From NCBI GenBank assembly GCA_043822885.1, contig JBDRBI010000038.1, positions 1-27,894 of the forward strand: a stretch of 27,894 nucleotides of DNA, given 5' to 3'. Positions 1 to 7,735 of the stretch are shown piece after piece. Each line of letters starts with the position of its first letter. Position 1 is the first letter of the stretch. The notes beneath the pieces are model-generated. The model saw nothing but the letters and a program-made list of their open reading frames with translations, was not told where the DNA came from and did no database searches. The stretch is from Aadella sp043822885 (GTDB taxonomy: Bacteria; Omnitrophota; Gorgyraeia; Tantalellales; Tantalellaceae). The position numbers and the translations under genes are program-made.

Positions 1-1
1 A

Positions 2-49
2 TCTTCCGTAAGGATAGATACATGGCATGAATTGGAGGACGGCGTTTAA
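2..49 (+). CDS. C-terminal end of an upstream gene, possibly gspK-like
   Basis: The frame starting at base 2 is open and ends at a TAA (47-49) directly before the next ATG. It encodes about 15 residues ending in WHELEDGV. The following genes look like GspL, GspM and a PilP/GspC protein, so the gene cut by the window edge could be gspK, which commonly precedes gspL and ends near a conserved W-x-E. The fragment is too short to assign on its own. The Shine-Dalgarno of the next gene (GGAGG, 34-38) lies inside it. Confidence 0.4.
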   Translation, partial: SSVRIDTWHELEDGV

Positions 50-1474
50 ATGGCAATTAATAAAAGACAAATAGCCGGGGTCATGATGACCGATAAAAAG
101 GTCTTTATATCTCAGTTGGAATATACGGGTCAAGTTCCGAGGATCAAAAAACTGGTAGAGAGAGACTTGCCCGAGGGGATGGTTGAAAGCAGTATTATCA
201 TCAAGGTCAAAGAGACCGCTTGTTTAATAAAGGAAATGTTCGCGGATAATGATATTAAAACAAAGGAAGTCAGCGCCGCCATAGTAAGCTCGAATATTGT
301 AGCGCGTGCCATAAAAATGTCACGCACCGACGATGTAACCAGGAAAAAACTTTTTAAAAAAGAAGCGGACAAGTATATGATGTTCGGTGAAGAATCCGTA
401 GCCGACGGGTACCGCATATCAAAAGATGAAGCCTTTGTTGTGGGAGTTAGAGAAAAAGCGGTAAAAACACTTCTTGCCGTTTTTGACAAGGCCGGACTTA
501 AGTTAACCAATATCGACCTGCCGTTTTTAGCGAGCCTCCGCGCGATGGATAAAGAGCTCGGCGGAAATATAGATCTTTATTCTAGGGAAGCCGCTATGGT
601 GATCGTCTGCAAAGAAGAGAATTCGGACGTATTTATTGTAAGGGAGGGGACCCCGCTATATTCCAGAAAACTTACTACTTCGGATGTGTCTGAGACTTGC
701 AAAGAGATCGTGATCACTTCCGATTACTGGGAAGAGCAGTTTCCCGGAATAAATATCAATAAAACAATAGTTCTGGGAGATACTCCCAGCGCGAAAGAGA
801 TTGAACAGGAGCTTGCCGACCGTATTTCTTCGGTAGAAGCGGCCAAACCTTTCGGTAAGGCTCTGACGAGGTTTAGTTTTTCTCAGAGCGCGGCTATGGG
901 GCTGGCTATTCCCGCCGAAAAAAGGGCGAAATTTAAGTTTAATGTAAACCTTCTCCCCCCGGGAAGATTTACAAAAATGAGATTAGAAAGAGGATTCTTA
1001 AAGTCTTTTATATCCCTCGCTTCGGTTCTTGTTACATACTTCTTAATAAGCATGATCCTAACCATGGTAACCTTATCTTACAAAGAAAAGATGAAGGATA
1101 CCGAAACGCAGCTTGCCCAAGAGATCAATGTGCTGTCTGAAATAGAAAGGCTTAATGACGAGAGGATCGATGCGATCAATAAGTATAACGCGAAAAAAAA
1201 GTTTATAGGAGACTTAAAGAGAGAAGATTGGCCCGGTATTCTTGAAGATGTAAGAAGATCCGTGCCGAAGGAAGTATGGCTTACGGAACTGTTTGTTGAT
1301 GAAGGAAACGTTCTTTTATTGAAAGGAAAGGCGTATAACCAGAACGCCGTTCTGAAATATGTTGACTTATTGGGTCTAGGTGAAGAGATCGGCAGCACGG
1401 AACTGTCTCTTATAGAGGAAAAGGACGGGACATTTGAGTTTAATATCAGCTGTTTTTTAGAGGATGATAAATGA
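50..1474 (+). CDS. GspL/PilM-PilN-like inner-membrane assembly protein
   Basis: This 474-residue protein has a cytoplasmic PilM/GspL-like actin-fold domain (about 1-290), a PilN-type junction motif NVNLLPP (298-304), one transmembrane helix (about 318-343), a short coiled-coil stretch and a periplasmic ferredoxin-like domain (about 385-474). This is the layout of GspL, or of PilM fused to PilN, which form the inner-membrane platform of type II secretion systems and type IV pili. The glycine- and aspartate-rich nucleotide loops of true PilM are not visible near residues 8-20 or 180-200, which favours a GspL-like non-ATP-binding domain. ATG 50 follows GGAGG at good spacing. The gene overlaps the next one by ATGA. 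Confidence 0.75.
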   Translation: MAINKRQIAGVMMTDKKVFISQLEYTGQVPRIKKLVERDLPEGMVESSIIIKVKETACLIKEMFADNDIKTKEVSAAIVSSNIVARAIKMSRTDDVTRKKLFKKEADKYMMFGEESVADGYRISKDEAFVVGVREKAVKTLLAVFDKAGLKLTNIDLPFLASLRAMDKELGGNIDLYSREAAMVIVCKEENSDVFIVREGTPLYSRKLTTSDVSETCKEIVITSDYWEEQFPGININKTIVLGDTPSAKEIEQELADRISSVEAAKPFGKALTRFSFSQSAAMGLAIPAEKRAKFKFNVNLLPPGRFTKMRLERGFLKSFISLASVLVTYFLISMILTMVTLSYKEKMKDTETQLAQEINVLSEIERLNDERIDAINKYNAKKKFIGDLKREDWPGILEDVRRSVPKEVWLTELFVDEGNVLLLKGKAYNQNAVLKYVDLLGLGEEIGSTELSLIEEKDGTFEFNISCFLEDDK

Positions 1475-2016
1475 AAAAGTTCGACAAAGACAATATAATA
1501 GTTTTTATGGTCGTTCTTACGGCGGCTTTCTTATTTTACAATATCCTTTTAAGACCTCAGGTCAAACAATTGGAAGCGGTTCGCACTCAATATGTTTCAC
1601 AGAAGAGTCTCGTAAAAGTGCGTTCGGTAAAGAAAGACGAGATCATGGCTACGCGTGAAAATACAGAAAAATGGAAAGAAAAACTAAAAGAAATAGACCG
1701 CCAGTTCCTGAAAAAAACAGAAATGACCGTGTTTTTAAAAAATATTAACCAGGCTGCCGCCGAAGCCGGAATAAAAATAGGGTCCGTTGATCCTCTGGAA
1801 AAAAGAAGAGTTGAAAGCTCCGGTGTAGAGGAAACTTCTATTGAAGTTAATGCGGTGGGGGAATACGGGACGATCCTCGAGTTTATAGATAGTTTATTTA
1901 ACGGAGAAAAATTACTAAAGGTGAGTAATGTTGATATGATAGTTATGAAGGAAGGGACCGGTAAAAATATGCTGGAAGTGTCCATGACCATAACGCTTTT
2001 TGTGTCGGCATCTTAA
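1471..2016 (+). CDS. GspM/PilO-like inner-membrane assembly protein
   Basis: This 181-residue protein has a very short cytoplasmic N terminus, one transmembrane helix (about 7-27), a charged coiled-coil segment (about 35-95) and a periplasmic alpha/beta domain (about 100-181). That is the standard topology of PilO and GspM, which dimerise with PilN/GspL in the inner-membrane platform. The start ATG overlaps the TGA of the upstream gene, indicating translational coupling. Assignment rests on topology, size and gene order; there is no catalytic motif to check. Confidence 0.7.
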   Translation: MKKFDKDNIIVFMVVLTAAFLFYNILLRPQVKQLEAVRTQYVSQKSLVKVRSVKKDEIMATRENTEKWKEKLKEIDRQFLKKTEMTVFLKNINQAAAEAGIKIGSVDPLEKRRVESSGVEETSIEVNAVGEYGTILEFIDSLFNGEKLLKVSNVDMIVMKEGTGKNMLEVSMTITLFVSAS

Positions 2017-2027
2017 AAAAACATATT

Positions 2028-2570
2028 ATGGATATGCGGGATCTATTAAAAATAGAGAAAATATCGGGAAAAGACAGGGTAATGATCATTATGCTTGTCC
2101 TTGCTATTGTAATTTTTGTTCTGGTCCTTTTAGGTAACGTTAATAACAGGAAAAACAGAGTAACCCTAGTTAAAGAAAAAGCCGTATCCGGGCTTGTCGA
2201 AAAAGCGGATCCTCTTCCTTCGAAAGAAAAAGTAAAAAAGGCGAAGATCGAACGGAAAATGCTGTCTTCGGAGATGGAAAAATTGACAAAAGATGTAGGG
2301 AGAGAAGATCCGTTCATGCCTGCTCCAAAAAGGGACTATAAACAGGATAAATACGGATTTGCGCTTAGGCTCGAAGGCATTACCATAGATTCCGAGGGCC
2401 GGCCTATGGCCATAATAAATGATGAAATAGTTTCCGTAGGGAATAAGGTTGCGGACGGAGAGGTCATACGTATAGATAAGGATAGGGTCTTTATAAAAAT
2501 GGGAGAAAAAGAGAGAGAATTGATATTGTGGTCGGATCAGTCTCCGTCAAACATAGAGGAAGGTGAATAA
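2028..2570 (+). CDS. PilP/GspC-like periplasmic linker protein
   Basis: This 180-residue protein has an N-terminal transmembrane helix (about 17-37), a lysine-rich linker, a short DPFMP motif and a C-terminal beta-rich domain (about 105-170). The pattern LEGI...MAIINDEIVSVGNKV...VI.I..D.V is typical of the PilP/GspC homology region, which joins the inner-membrane platform to the outer-membrane secretin. It starts 11 bases after the GspM-like gene. I see no strong Shine-Dalgarno, so coupling is likely. PilP and GspC cannot be told apart from sequence alone here. Confidence 0.65.
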   Translation: MDMRDLLKIEKISGKDRVMIIMLVLAIVIFVLVLLGNVNNRKNRVTLVKEKAVSGLVEKADPLPSKEKVKKAKIERKMLSSEMEKLTKDVGREDPFMPAPKRDYKQDKYGFALRLEGITIDSEGRPMAIINDEIVSVGNKVADGEVIRIDKDRVFIKMGEKERELILWSDQSPSNIEEGE

Positions 2571-2571
2571 A

Positions 2572-2772
2572 ATGTGGTTCAGTATAATAGGAATAATCGC
2601 TCTTGTCTTAGGAGTTTTGTACTGGTTTTACCCCGCGGCCATTGAGAAGTTGAATAAAGTAGGTCAGACTGTCATTATCAGTACCGACAAATTTATAGAG
2701 AAAAGAAAGATCTTAGGGCTTTTATATCTTCTAGCAGGCATAACCCTTATCAGCATAGGCATTCTAAAATAG
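2572..2772 (+). CDS. Small two-helix membrane protein, function unknown
   Basis: This 66-residue protein has two hydrophobic segments (about 3-20 and 46-65) separated by a short polar stretch. I chose ATG 2572, one base after the preceding stop, because GAGGAAGG (2557-2564) sits at proper spacing. An upstream in-frame GTG at 2563 overlaps that Shine-Dalgarno and is less likely. I do not recognise the family. Its position suggests co-transcription with the secretion/pilus genes, perhaps as an accessory membrane protein. Confidence 0.6.
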   Translation: MWFSIIGIIALVLGVLYWFYPAAIEKLNKVGQTVIISTDKFIEKRKILGLLYLLAGITLISIGILK

Positions 2773-2820
2773 GTATACCATTCATCAGAACCCCTTGATC
2801 CATCCACGTAAGCTCAAACC

Positions 2821-2970
2821 GTCATTGCGAGTGAACGTAGTGAGCGTGGCAATCCCATTTAGAGGGGATATGCACAATTTATTGGGAGCATATATCCATT
2901 ATACAGATTGCTTCGGTCGTTTCACTCCCTCGCAATGACATATTAGTAGTTGTGACACAGCCTGAATGAC
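2821..2970. repeat. Dispersed palindromic repeat, family A copy 1
   Basis: The core (2821-2939) opens with GTCATTGCGAG and closes with its complement CTCGCAATGAC. Inside are the inner pair GGCAATCCC and GATTGCTTCGGTC. A 31-base tail (2940-2970) ending ACACAGCCTGAATGAC follows. Nearly identical copies lie at 7736 and 20163. The structure suggests a non-autonomous MITE-like element or a repeat that folds into a hairpin RNA. Bases 2773-2820 before it show nothing recognisable. Confidence 0.85.
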
Positions 2971-2998
2971 GAGGATGGCAGCATTTTATATCCCAACT

Positions 2999-3225
2999 GT
3001 CATTGCGAGTCCGCCCGCCTGTCCCGCCTGTCCCGCCTGTCCCGCCTGTCCCGCCTGTCCCGAGCGAAATCGAGGGGAGCGAAGTCGAGGGGAGCGAAGT
3101 CGAGGGGAGCGAAGTCGAGGGGAGCGAAGTCGAGGGAAGCGAAGTTGAGGGAAGGCGGACGAAGCAATCTATACGCAAATCACAGAGATTGCTTCACCCT
3201 CGTTTACACTCGGGTTCGCAATGAC
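2999..3225. repeat. Palindromic repeat carrying two internal tandem arrays
   Basis: The element opens with GTCATTGCGAG (2999) and closes with CGCAATGAC (3225), so it belongs to the same broad family as the 2821 repeat. Its left half is expanded by about five copies of a 9-base unit (CCTGTCCCG, about 3017-3062) and then about six copies of a 15-base unit (GGAGCGAAGTCGAGG, about 3062-3150). Frames through this region give artificial proline- or serine-rich ORFs that are not genes. Confidence 0.85.
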
Positions 3226-3275
3226 GAGGAACGGAAAACGCGGGGCTCTGACTCTTCAAAAATAGTAATAGTTTG

Positions 3276-3443
3276 GCTTGCGTAAGCTGCATAGCGCAAA
3301 GAGCATGGCGCATGGCATTATAAAAATAAAAACTATCCCGGATATTACATCCTCGATCAGTCTCTCGGGATCAGGAAAGAGGAGCGCAGCGGTCAATATA
3401 CCATGCTCTGTGCCCTATGCGCTTTGCGTTTCTTACGCAAGCT
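3276..3443. repeat. Dispersed repeat, family B copy 1, with inverted ends
   Basis: GCTTGCGTAAG (3276-3286) and CTTACGCAAGC (3432-3442) form the ends. Inside, GCGCAAAGAGCATGG faces CCATGCTCTG. The right part (about 3354-3443) recurs in reverse orientation at 25168-25258 with only a few differences. It sits directly upstream of the rex promoter. Bases 3226-3275 show no gene. Confidence 0.75.
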
Positions 3444-3462
3444 AAAGTATTTTAAATATGGC

Positions 3463-3491
3463 TTGACTTTTATACGGAAAAGTATTATATT
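3463..3491 (+). promoter_or_regulatory. Sigma70-type promoter of the rex-hydrogenase operon
   Basis: TTGACT (3463-3468) and TATATT (3486-3491) are separated by 17 bases, close to the housekeeping consensus. Transcription would start near 3498, inside the first Rex-like operator, about 50 bases before the rex ATG. Confidence 0.7.
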
Positions 3492-3529
3492 CGTGAAATA
3501 TATTACAAAGTTTGTGAAAAAAATCACGA
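3491..3529. promoter_or_regulatory. Two tandem Rex-operator-like palindromes
   Basis: TCGTGAAATATATTACAA (3491-3508) and TTGTGAAAAAAATCACGA (3512-3529) both match the Rex pattern of TTGTGAA facing TTCACAA. Their centres are 21 bases apart, about two helical turns, so two dimers would bind the same DNA face. They overlap the -10 end and the transcription start, so binding should block initiation. Autorepression released by NADH is the expected behaviour of Rex. Confidence 0.7.
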
Positions 3530-3546
3530 TTTAGTATAAGGTTAAC

Positions 3547-4188
3547 ATGGGGAATAAGAGCGAAAAAAAGATCCCGCATTCTGTGATCTCAAGACTGTTC
3601 GTATATCTCAGAGAGCTTACAGAGCTAGATAAACTTAACATTCGCGTTGTATCATCCGCTGAATTAGGAGAAAGGACCAATCTTAGCGATACTCAAGTAA
3701 GAAAAGATCTGGGGTATTTCGGACAGTTTGGAGTGAGCGGATCAGGGTATAATATCTCTAAATTAAAGAACGCTTTAGAAAATATCCTTACCAAGGATAA
3801 AGATCTAAATGTTGCCGTGGTAGGAACAGGGAAGTTAGCTTCGGCGCTTCTTGCTTATCCCGGGTTTGAAAAACACGGGCTTAAGATCGTATCAGCTTTT
3901 GATAAAAGTAAAAGTAAGATCGGAAAAAAAATAGGCGATATATTTGTTCAGCCCGTTGATGAATTAGAAAAAGTAGTAAAAAAAAAGCATATAGTCATAG
4001 GGATAATAACAACTCCCGCGCAATTTGCACAGGAAATAGCGGATAAATTGGTTAATGCGGGGGTAAAATGTATATTAAATTTTGCGCCGGCTACTTTAAA
4101 TATACCGAAAAATGTAAAAATCAAGGATATTGATCTTTCACGGGAATTAGAAACTCTATCATATTTTTTAAAATACGAAAATAAATGA
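3547..4188 (+). CDS. rex: Redox-sensing transcriptional repressor Rex
   Basis: This 213-residue protein has an N-terminal winged-helix domain (about 10-80), with SSAELGERTNLSDTQVRKDL and YFGQFGVSGSGY typical of Rex, followed by a Rossmann NAD(H)-binding domain with VVGTGKLASAL (91-101) and an acidic residue closing the next strand (FD, 118-119). Rex binds operators when NAD+/NADH is high and leaves when NADH rises. It heads the hydrogenase operon, overlaps the next gene by ATGA and has two operator-like sites upstream, so it likely controls itself and the hydrogenase. Length is normal for the family. Confidence 0.95.
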   Translation: MGNKSEKKIPHSVISRLFVYLRELTELDKLNIRVVSSAELGERTNLSDTQVRKDLGYFGQFGVSGSGYNISKLKNALENILTKDKDLNVAVVGTGKLASALLAYPGFEKHGLKIVSAFDKSKSKIGKKIGDIFVQPVDELEKVVKKKHIVIGIITTPAQFAQEIADKLVNAGVKCILNFAPATLNIPKNVKIKDIDLSRELETLSYFLKYENK

Positions 4189-5234
4189 CCATGGCGGAAT
4201 TAAAATATATTTCTTACGGGAACTTCAGTAAATTCTTAACAGGGATAAGTGCGGATTACGATGTTTATGTGCCTGTTAAGAACGGTGATCACCGCTCTTA
4301 TGAAAAATATAATGAAGGTCTGGAAAACACTATAATAGGCGAAGTCAGAGCGGTTGAACCTCTTAAATCCTTTTTTACCCGCGCAAGAGAAGTGGTTGCG
4401 GAAGACTTTAAAAGTGATGTTCCTCATACTTCGGATAAACCGTTCGCGATCGCGGGTGTAAAGGCCTGCGATCTTAAAGGGTTCAAAATACAGGATCATG
4501 TGTTCCTGGATAAGGATCTTAAGGACCCTTTCTACGCCAAACTACGTGAAGGGAATCTTATTATATCAGCGGACTGCAGTTGTGTTTTAGAAACGTGTTT
4601 TTGCGCCGCGGTAGACCTCGAGCCATATCCTACTGAAAATTTTGATATAAATCTTTCAGAAATAACAGGCGGGTTTATTGTCGAAACCGGTTCCCGGAAA
4701 GGGGAGGAAACAGTCGCAAAAAACTCATCTTTATTTCAAAGCGCGGATAGTAAACTTGTGGCCGAAAGGGACGCTGCCAGGAAAGAGGTAACAGAGGAAG
4801 TAAATGATAATGTAAGGAGCAAGGATATCCCTGAACAGAGTTCTTATGACGGTATTATAAAGAAGAATTATGAATCGGACATATGGAATGACGAAGCAAA
4901 AAATTGTGTAGAATGCGGCGCCTGCACTATAATCTGTCCTACTTGTCACTGTTTTCTTCTCTACGATCAAAAAGATGAAAAGAAAATGGAGCGCCTGCGT
5001 GTATGGGATTCCTGCATGTTTAAGAACTACGCAAGAATGGCCGGCGGGGAAAACCCGAGATCAAGGTTATGGATGCGGCTCCGGAACAGGTTTGAGAAGA
5101 AATTTGATTTTTTCCCGAAAGTAGCGGATGTATACGCCTGTACGGGATGCGGACGCTGTATATCGGCGTGTCCCGCTAAGATCGATATAAGAAAAGTACT
5201 TAAAAGATTGGTTGCAAATGACAGAAAAAAATAA
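4185..5234 (+). CDS. AsrA/HydB-like iron-sulfur electron-transfer subunit
   Basis: This 349-residue protein resembles the beta subunit of sulfhydrogenases (HydB) and anaerobic sulfite reductase subunit A (AsrA). A N-terminal domain (about 1-160) contains GVKACDLKG and a cysteine cluster (131-140). Two [4Fe-4S] motifs follow: C241, C244, C247, C251 and C319, C322, C325, C329. In known complexes this subunit passes electrons between the flavin subunit and the catalytic subunits. Here the usual soluble hydrogenase partners are absent and a group 4 membrane hydrogenase follows. The start overlaps the rex stop (ATGA); ATG 4191 is a possible alternative. Confidence 0.88.
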   Translation: MTMAELKYISYGNFSKFLTGISADYDVYVPVKNGDHRSYEKYNEGLENTIIGEVRAVEPLKSFFTRAREVVAEDFKSDVPHTSDKPFAIAGVKACDLKGFKIQDHVFLDKDLKDPFYAKLREGNLIISADCSCVLETCFCAAVDLEPYPTENFDINLSEITGGFIVETGSRKGEETVAKNSSLFQSADSKLVAERDAARKEVTEEVNDNVRSKDIPEQSSYDGIIKKNYESDIWNDEAKNCVECGACTIICPTCHCFLLYDQKDEKKMERLRVWDSCMFKNYARMAGGENPRSRLWMRLRNRFEKKFDFFPKVADVYACTGCGRCISACPAKIDIRKVLKRLVANDRKK

Positions 5235-6045
5235 AAACATATACAGGCCGATAGAAGCGGAAGTGATAGATGTTATCACGGAAACCCCTACTATCAGGAC
5301 AATACGGTTCAAACCCAAAGAGCCCATCACTTTTAGTACCGGTCAGTTCGTGGAGATAACTGTTCCCGGTGTCGGTGAGGCGCCGTTCACGCCGTCTTCA
5401 AAACCTTCGGTAAAAGATGTAATGGAAGTTACTGTGATGAATACCGGCAAAGTGACCGGAAAAATACACGAACTTATCAAGGGCGACATAATAGGCGTGA
5501 GAGGGCCTCTTGGCACGGGGTATCCGGTTGACAGCTTCAAAGGTAAGGAGATCGTTGTTGTAGGCGGCGGATGCGGTTTTGCGCCGCTCAGGAGTTTGAT
5601 GTATGAATTTTTTGAAAGAAGCGGTCAATTTAAGAAATTATATTTCAGGGGAGGATGTAAAACACCTAGAGAACTGGTTTTCAGGAACGAGACTTCAAAA
5701 TGGGCGGAAAGGGATGACCTTAACTTTAAGCTTACTGTCGATGCCGGTGACGATAAATGGAAAGGTAATGTAGGTGTTGTGACAACTATATTGGATGATG
5801 TTGAAATGGATCACACTCAAGGCATCGCTATTGTCTGCGGGCCGCCCATAATGATGAAATTCGCGACCAAGAAACTGCTTGAAATGGGGTTTAAAGATGA
5901 CAATATCTATCTTTCTATGGAGAAAAATATGTCCTGCGGTATAGGTAAATGCGGGCATTGCAGACTAGGAACATATTACGGCTGTAAAGACGGTCCGGTT
6001 TTTACATACGATAAAATAAAGGATTTTCCTGAAATATGGAAATGA
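5218..6045 (+). CDS. AsrB/HydG-like FAD/NAD(P)H oxidoreductase subunit
   Basis: This 275-residue protein belongs to the ferredoxin-NAD(P)+ reductase-like family that includes HydG of sulfhydrogenase, AsrB and PyrK. It has an FAD-binding beta barrel (about 10-105), a nucleotide-binding domain opening with VVVGGGCGFAPLRSL (113-127) with CGPPIMMK (207-214), and a C-terminal [2Fe-2S] site (C240, C245, C248, C256). It would exchange electrons between NAD(P)H and the iron-sulfur subunit next door. I chose ATG 5218, overlapping the upstream gene by 17 bases, over an upstream TTG at 5212. NADH versus NADPH preference is not decided; Rex control suggests NADH. Confidence 0.9.
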   Translation: MTEKNKNIYRPIEAEVIDVITETPTIRTIRFKPKEPITFSTGQFVEITVPGVGEAPFTPSSKPSVKDVMEVTVMNTGKVTGKIHELIKGDIIGVRGPLGTGYPVDSFKGKEIVVVGGGCGFAPLRSLMYEFFERSGQFKKLYFRGGCKTPRELVFRNETSKWAERDDLNFKLTVDAGDDKWKGNVGVVTTILDDVEMDHTQGIAIVCGPPIMMKFATKKLLEMGFKDDNIYLSMEKNMSCGIGKCGHCRLGTYYGCKDGPVFTYDKIKDFPEIWK

Positions 6046-6163
6046 TGAGATCCCTCGGCCTTTCGGCCTCGGGATAAATTCGACCATCAGATTTATGTCG
6101 CCCTTTGGACTCCATAAATCTGGGTCTCATTTAAAATAAAGGATTTCCCTGAAATATGGAAAT
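6012..6163. repeat. 32-base direct repeat flanking an 88-base palindromic insert
   Basis: Bases 6012-6043 and 6132-6163 are identical except for one base, exactly 120 bases apart. The left copy is the 3' end of the AsrB-like gene; the right copy spans the 6156 ATG of the next gene. Between them, 6044-6131 begins GATGAGATCCC and ends GGGTCTCATT, and contains a perfect 10-base inverted pair CAGATTTATG / CATAAATCTG plus a GGCC-TTTC-GGCC hairpin. This looks like an inserted small palindromic element with a duplicated junction. Confidence 0.8.
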
Positions 6164-6173
6164 AAAGGAAAAG

Positions 6174-6737
6174 ATGAAGACAAGCGCGGAACAGCTGCAT
6201 CATGGCAAGATGAACACGGAGCCGAAAAAAGGTAAGGATAAACGGCTTTATGTTGACTTGGATATATGCGCTTCCGGGGAATGTAAGGAATGTGTCACTA
6301 AATGCAGCTACCTCTACCATCATCAGGCAGGGAACAATGGTATTGTTTCCATATCAGAACTTGCTACATACGCGCTTGTGTGCCGGAGATGTGAGGAAGC
6401 GCATTGTGTTAATTCCTGTCCGGTAGAAGCGCTCCAGCAGCAGAAAGAAAAAGATAAACTGCTTATCAGGCATAATATGCGTTGTGTAAGCTGCCGGTCA
6501 TGTTCGCATGCGTGTCCTTACGGGACTATCTATCCGGAAACCGTGCCGTATTTAGTGTATAACTGTGATTTTTGCATGGATAGAAGAGACGAGAAGGACG
6601 AACCCTTATGCATAACCACTTGTCCTTATGGAGCGTTAAGCATAAAAAGCGGTGATATGGAACTCGATGAGAATACTTTTTTGGTCGGTGACAATATGAT
6701 AGTGCATTCCACGCATTGGGATCGGGAAAAAACATGA
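6174..6737 (+). CDS. HycB/CooF-like ferredoxin with four [4Fe-4S] motifs
   Basis: This protein has four cysteine motifs as in HycB, CooF and DmsB-type subunits: an unusually spaced CxxxxCxxCxxxC (CASGECKECVTKC), CRRCEEAHCVNSCP, CVSCRSCSHACP, and CDFC...CITTCP with an 11-residue gap. It would wire the AsrAB-like input module, or soluble ferredoxin, to the hydrogenase. ATG 6174 is preceded by AAAGGA (6164-6169). An upstream in-frame ATG at 6156 lies within a duplicated segment and may be the ancestral, formerly overlapping, start, which would give 193 residues instead of 187. It overlaps the next gene by ATGA. Confidence 0.85.
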   Translation: MKTSAEQLHHGKMNTEPKKGKDKRLYVDLDICASGECKECVTKCSYLYHHQAGNNGIVSISELATYALVCRRCEEAHCVNSCPVEALQQQKEKDKLLIRHNMRCVSCRSCSHACPYGTIYPETVPYLVYNCDFCMDRRDEKDEPLCITTCPYGALSIKSGDMELDENTFLVGDNMIVHSTHWDREKT

Positions 6738-7657
6738 TATATGTGTTGTATCTGCTGATTTTTGGTTTTATTTTAACGGCTGTTGTAGGGCTGGTGGCCA
6801 GCTGGATAGACAGAAAGGTTACGGCACGTGTACAATATCGCGTGGGGCCGCCTCTGCTTCAACCGCTTACTGATATTATAAAACTTCTGGGTAAGGAAAC
6901 ATTGATCCCGGCCGGGGCTTCAAAACCGGTTTTCTTGACGGCGCCGGTACTGGGGTTAGGCAGTGTTATTCTGGTTTCCACACTGCTATGGGTTAACAAC
7001 ATATGGACCGCAAAGGGATTCGTGGGTGATATCATCGTAGTAGTGTATTTACTGGCGATCCCTTCGATCAGCATAATAATCGGCGGATTTGCTTCGGCTA
7101 ACCCTTTGGCCAGCATAGGCGCTTCACGTGAGATGAAATTAGTGCTTGGATACGAACTACCGTTCGTTTTGGCTGTATTGGTCCCGGTAATTAAAAGCGG
7201 GTATGCTATAAGTATCGGGGAGATATTGAATTATCAGGTCCATAACGGCGCTGCCTGCGGCGGAATTTCCGGAAAGCTAGCTTTGATAGTAGCTATTATG
7301 TGTGTACAGGCAAAACTTGCTTTAGTCCCGTTCGATCTTCCGGAAGCCGAGACCGAACTCTCAGGTGGAGCATTAATAGAATATTCGGGAGCCGGTCTCG
7401 CGATCTTCCGGCTCATGAAAAATATGCTTTTATGTACATTACCGGTCTTTTTAATGACCCTTTATTTAGGAGGATTTAGAATAGACGGTATGAACCTTGT
7501 ATACAGCATTTTAAAGTATGTGGGACTGGTAGCTGTTATAACGGTAATACGCAATACAAACCCGCGTGTAAGGATCGATCAGGCAGTGAGATTTTTCTGG
7601 GGACCGATGACGGTGTTTGCGGTCGCAGCGGTGATATTAGCGGTACTGGGTAAATAG
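6734..7657 (+). CDS. NuoH-like membrane subunit of group 4 [NiFe] hydrogenase
   Basis: This 307-residue protein has about eight transmembrane helices and the family signatures RVQYRVGPPLLQPLTDIIKL, ASREMKLVLGYELP and ETELSGGALIEYSG. It is homologous to NuoH, EchB, HycD and MbhM, which anchor the hydrogenase catalytic module and form the junction between electron transfer and ion pumping. ATG 6734 overlaps the previous stop as ATGA and is preferred to an upstream TTG at 6716. The gene is followed by a repeat-filled gap (7658-7975) before the small-subunit gene. Confidence 0.92.
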   Translation: MIYVLYLLIFGFILTAVVGLVASWIDRKVTARVQYRVGPPLLQPLTDIIKLLGKETLIPAGASKPVFLTAPVLGLGSVILVSTLLWVNNIWTAKGFVGDIIVVVYLLAIPSISIIIGGFASANPLASIGASREMKLVLGYELPFVLAVLVPVIKSGYAISIGEILNYQVHNGAACGGISGKLALIVAIMCVQAKLALVPFDLPEAETELSGGALIEYSGAGLAIFRLMKNMLLCTLPVFLMTLYLGGFRIDGMNLVYSILKYVGLVAVITVIRNTNPRVRIDQAVRFFWGPMTVFAVAAVILAVLGK

Positions 7658-7669
7658 TTCGAATAGAAG

Positions 7670-7735
7670 AGATTGCTTCGTCCTCTGCTTCGCTAAAGCT
7701 TCGCAGAAGTCCTTGCAATCAGGCCGTGTCACAAT
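7670..7735. repeat. Partial palindromic repeat (family A half-copy)
   Basis: This segment has GAGATTGCTTCGTC near its start and TTGCAATCAGGC near its end, resembling the right half of the repeat at 20065-20157. It abuts the full copy at 7736 in the same order as at 20 kb. Confidence 0.6.

Noticed and set aside
2879..3224. ORFs on both strands with proline- or serine-rich repeats
   Set aside because: They are translations of the 9- and 15-base tandem arrays, without Shine-Dalgarno sites or homology, and occur in several frames at once.
4185..6045. Anaerobic sulfite reductase (asrABC)
   Set aside because: No asrC/siroheme subunit follows; the genes continue into hydrogenase subunits, so the AsrAB-like pair more likely serves as its NAD(P)H module.
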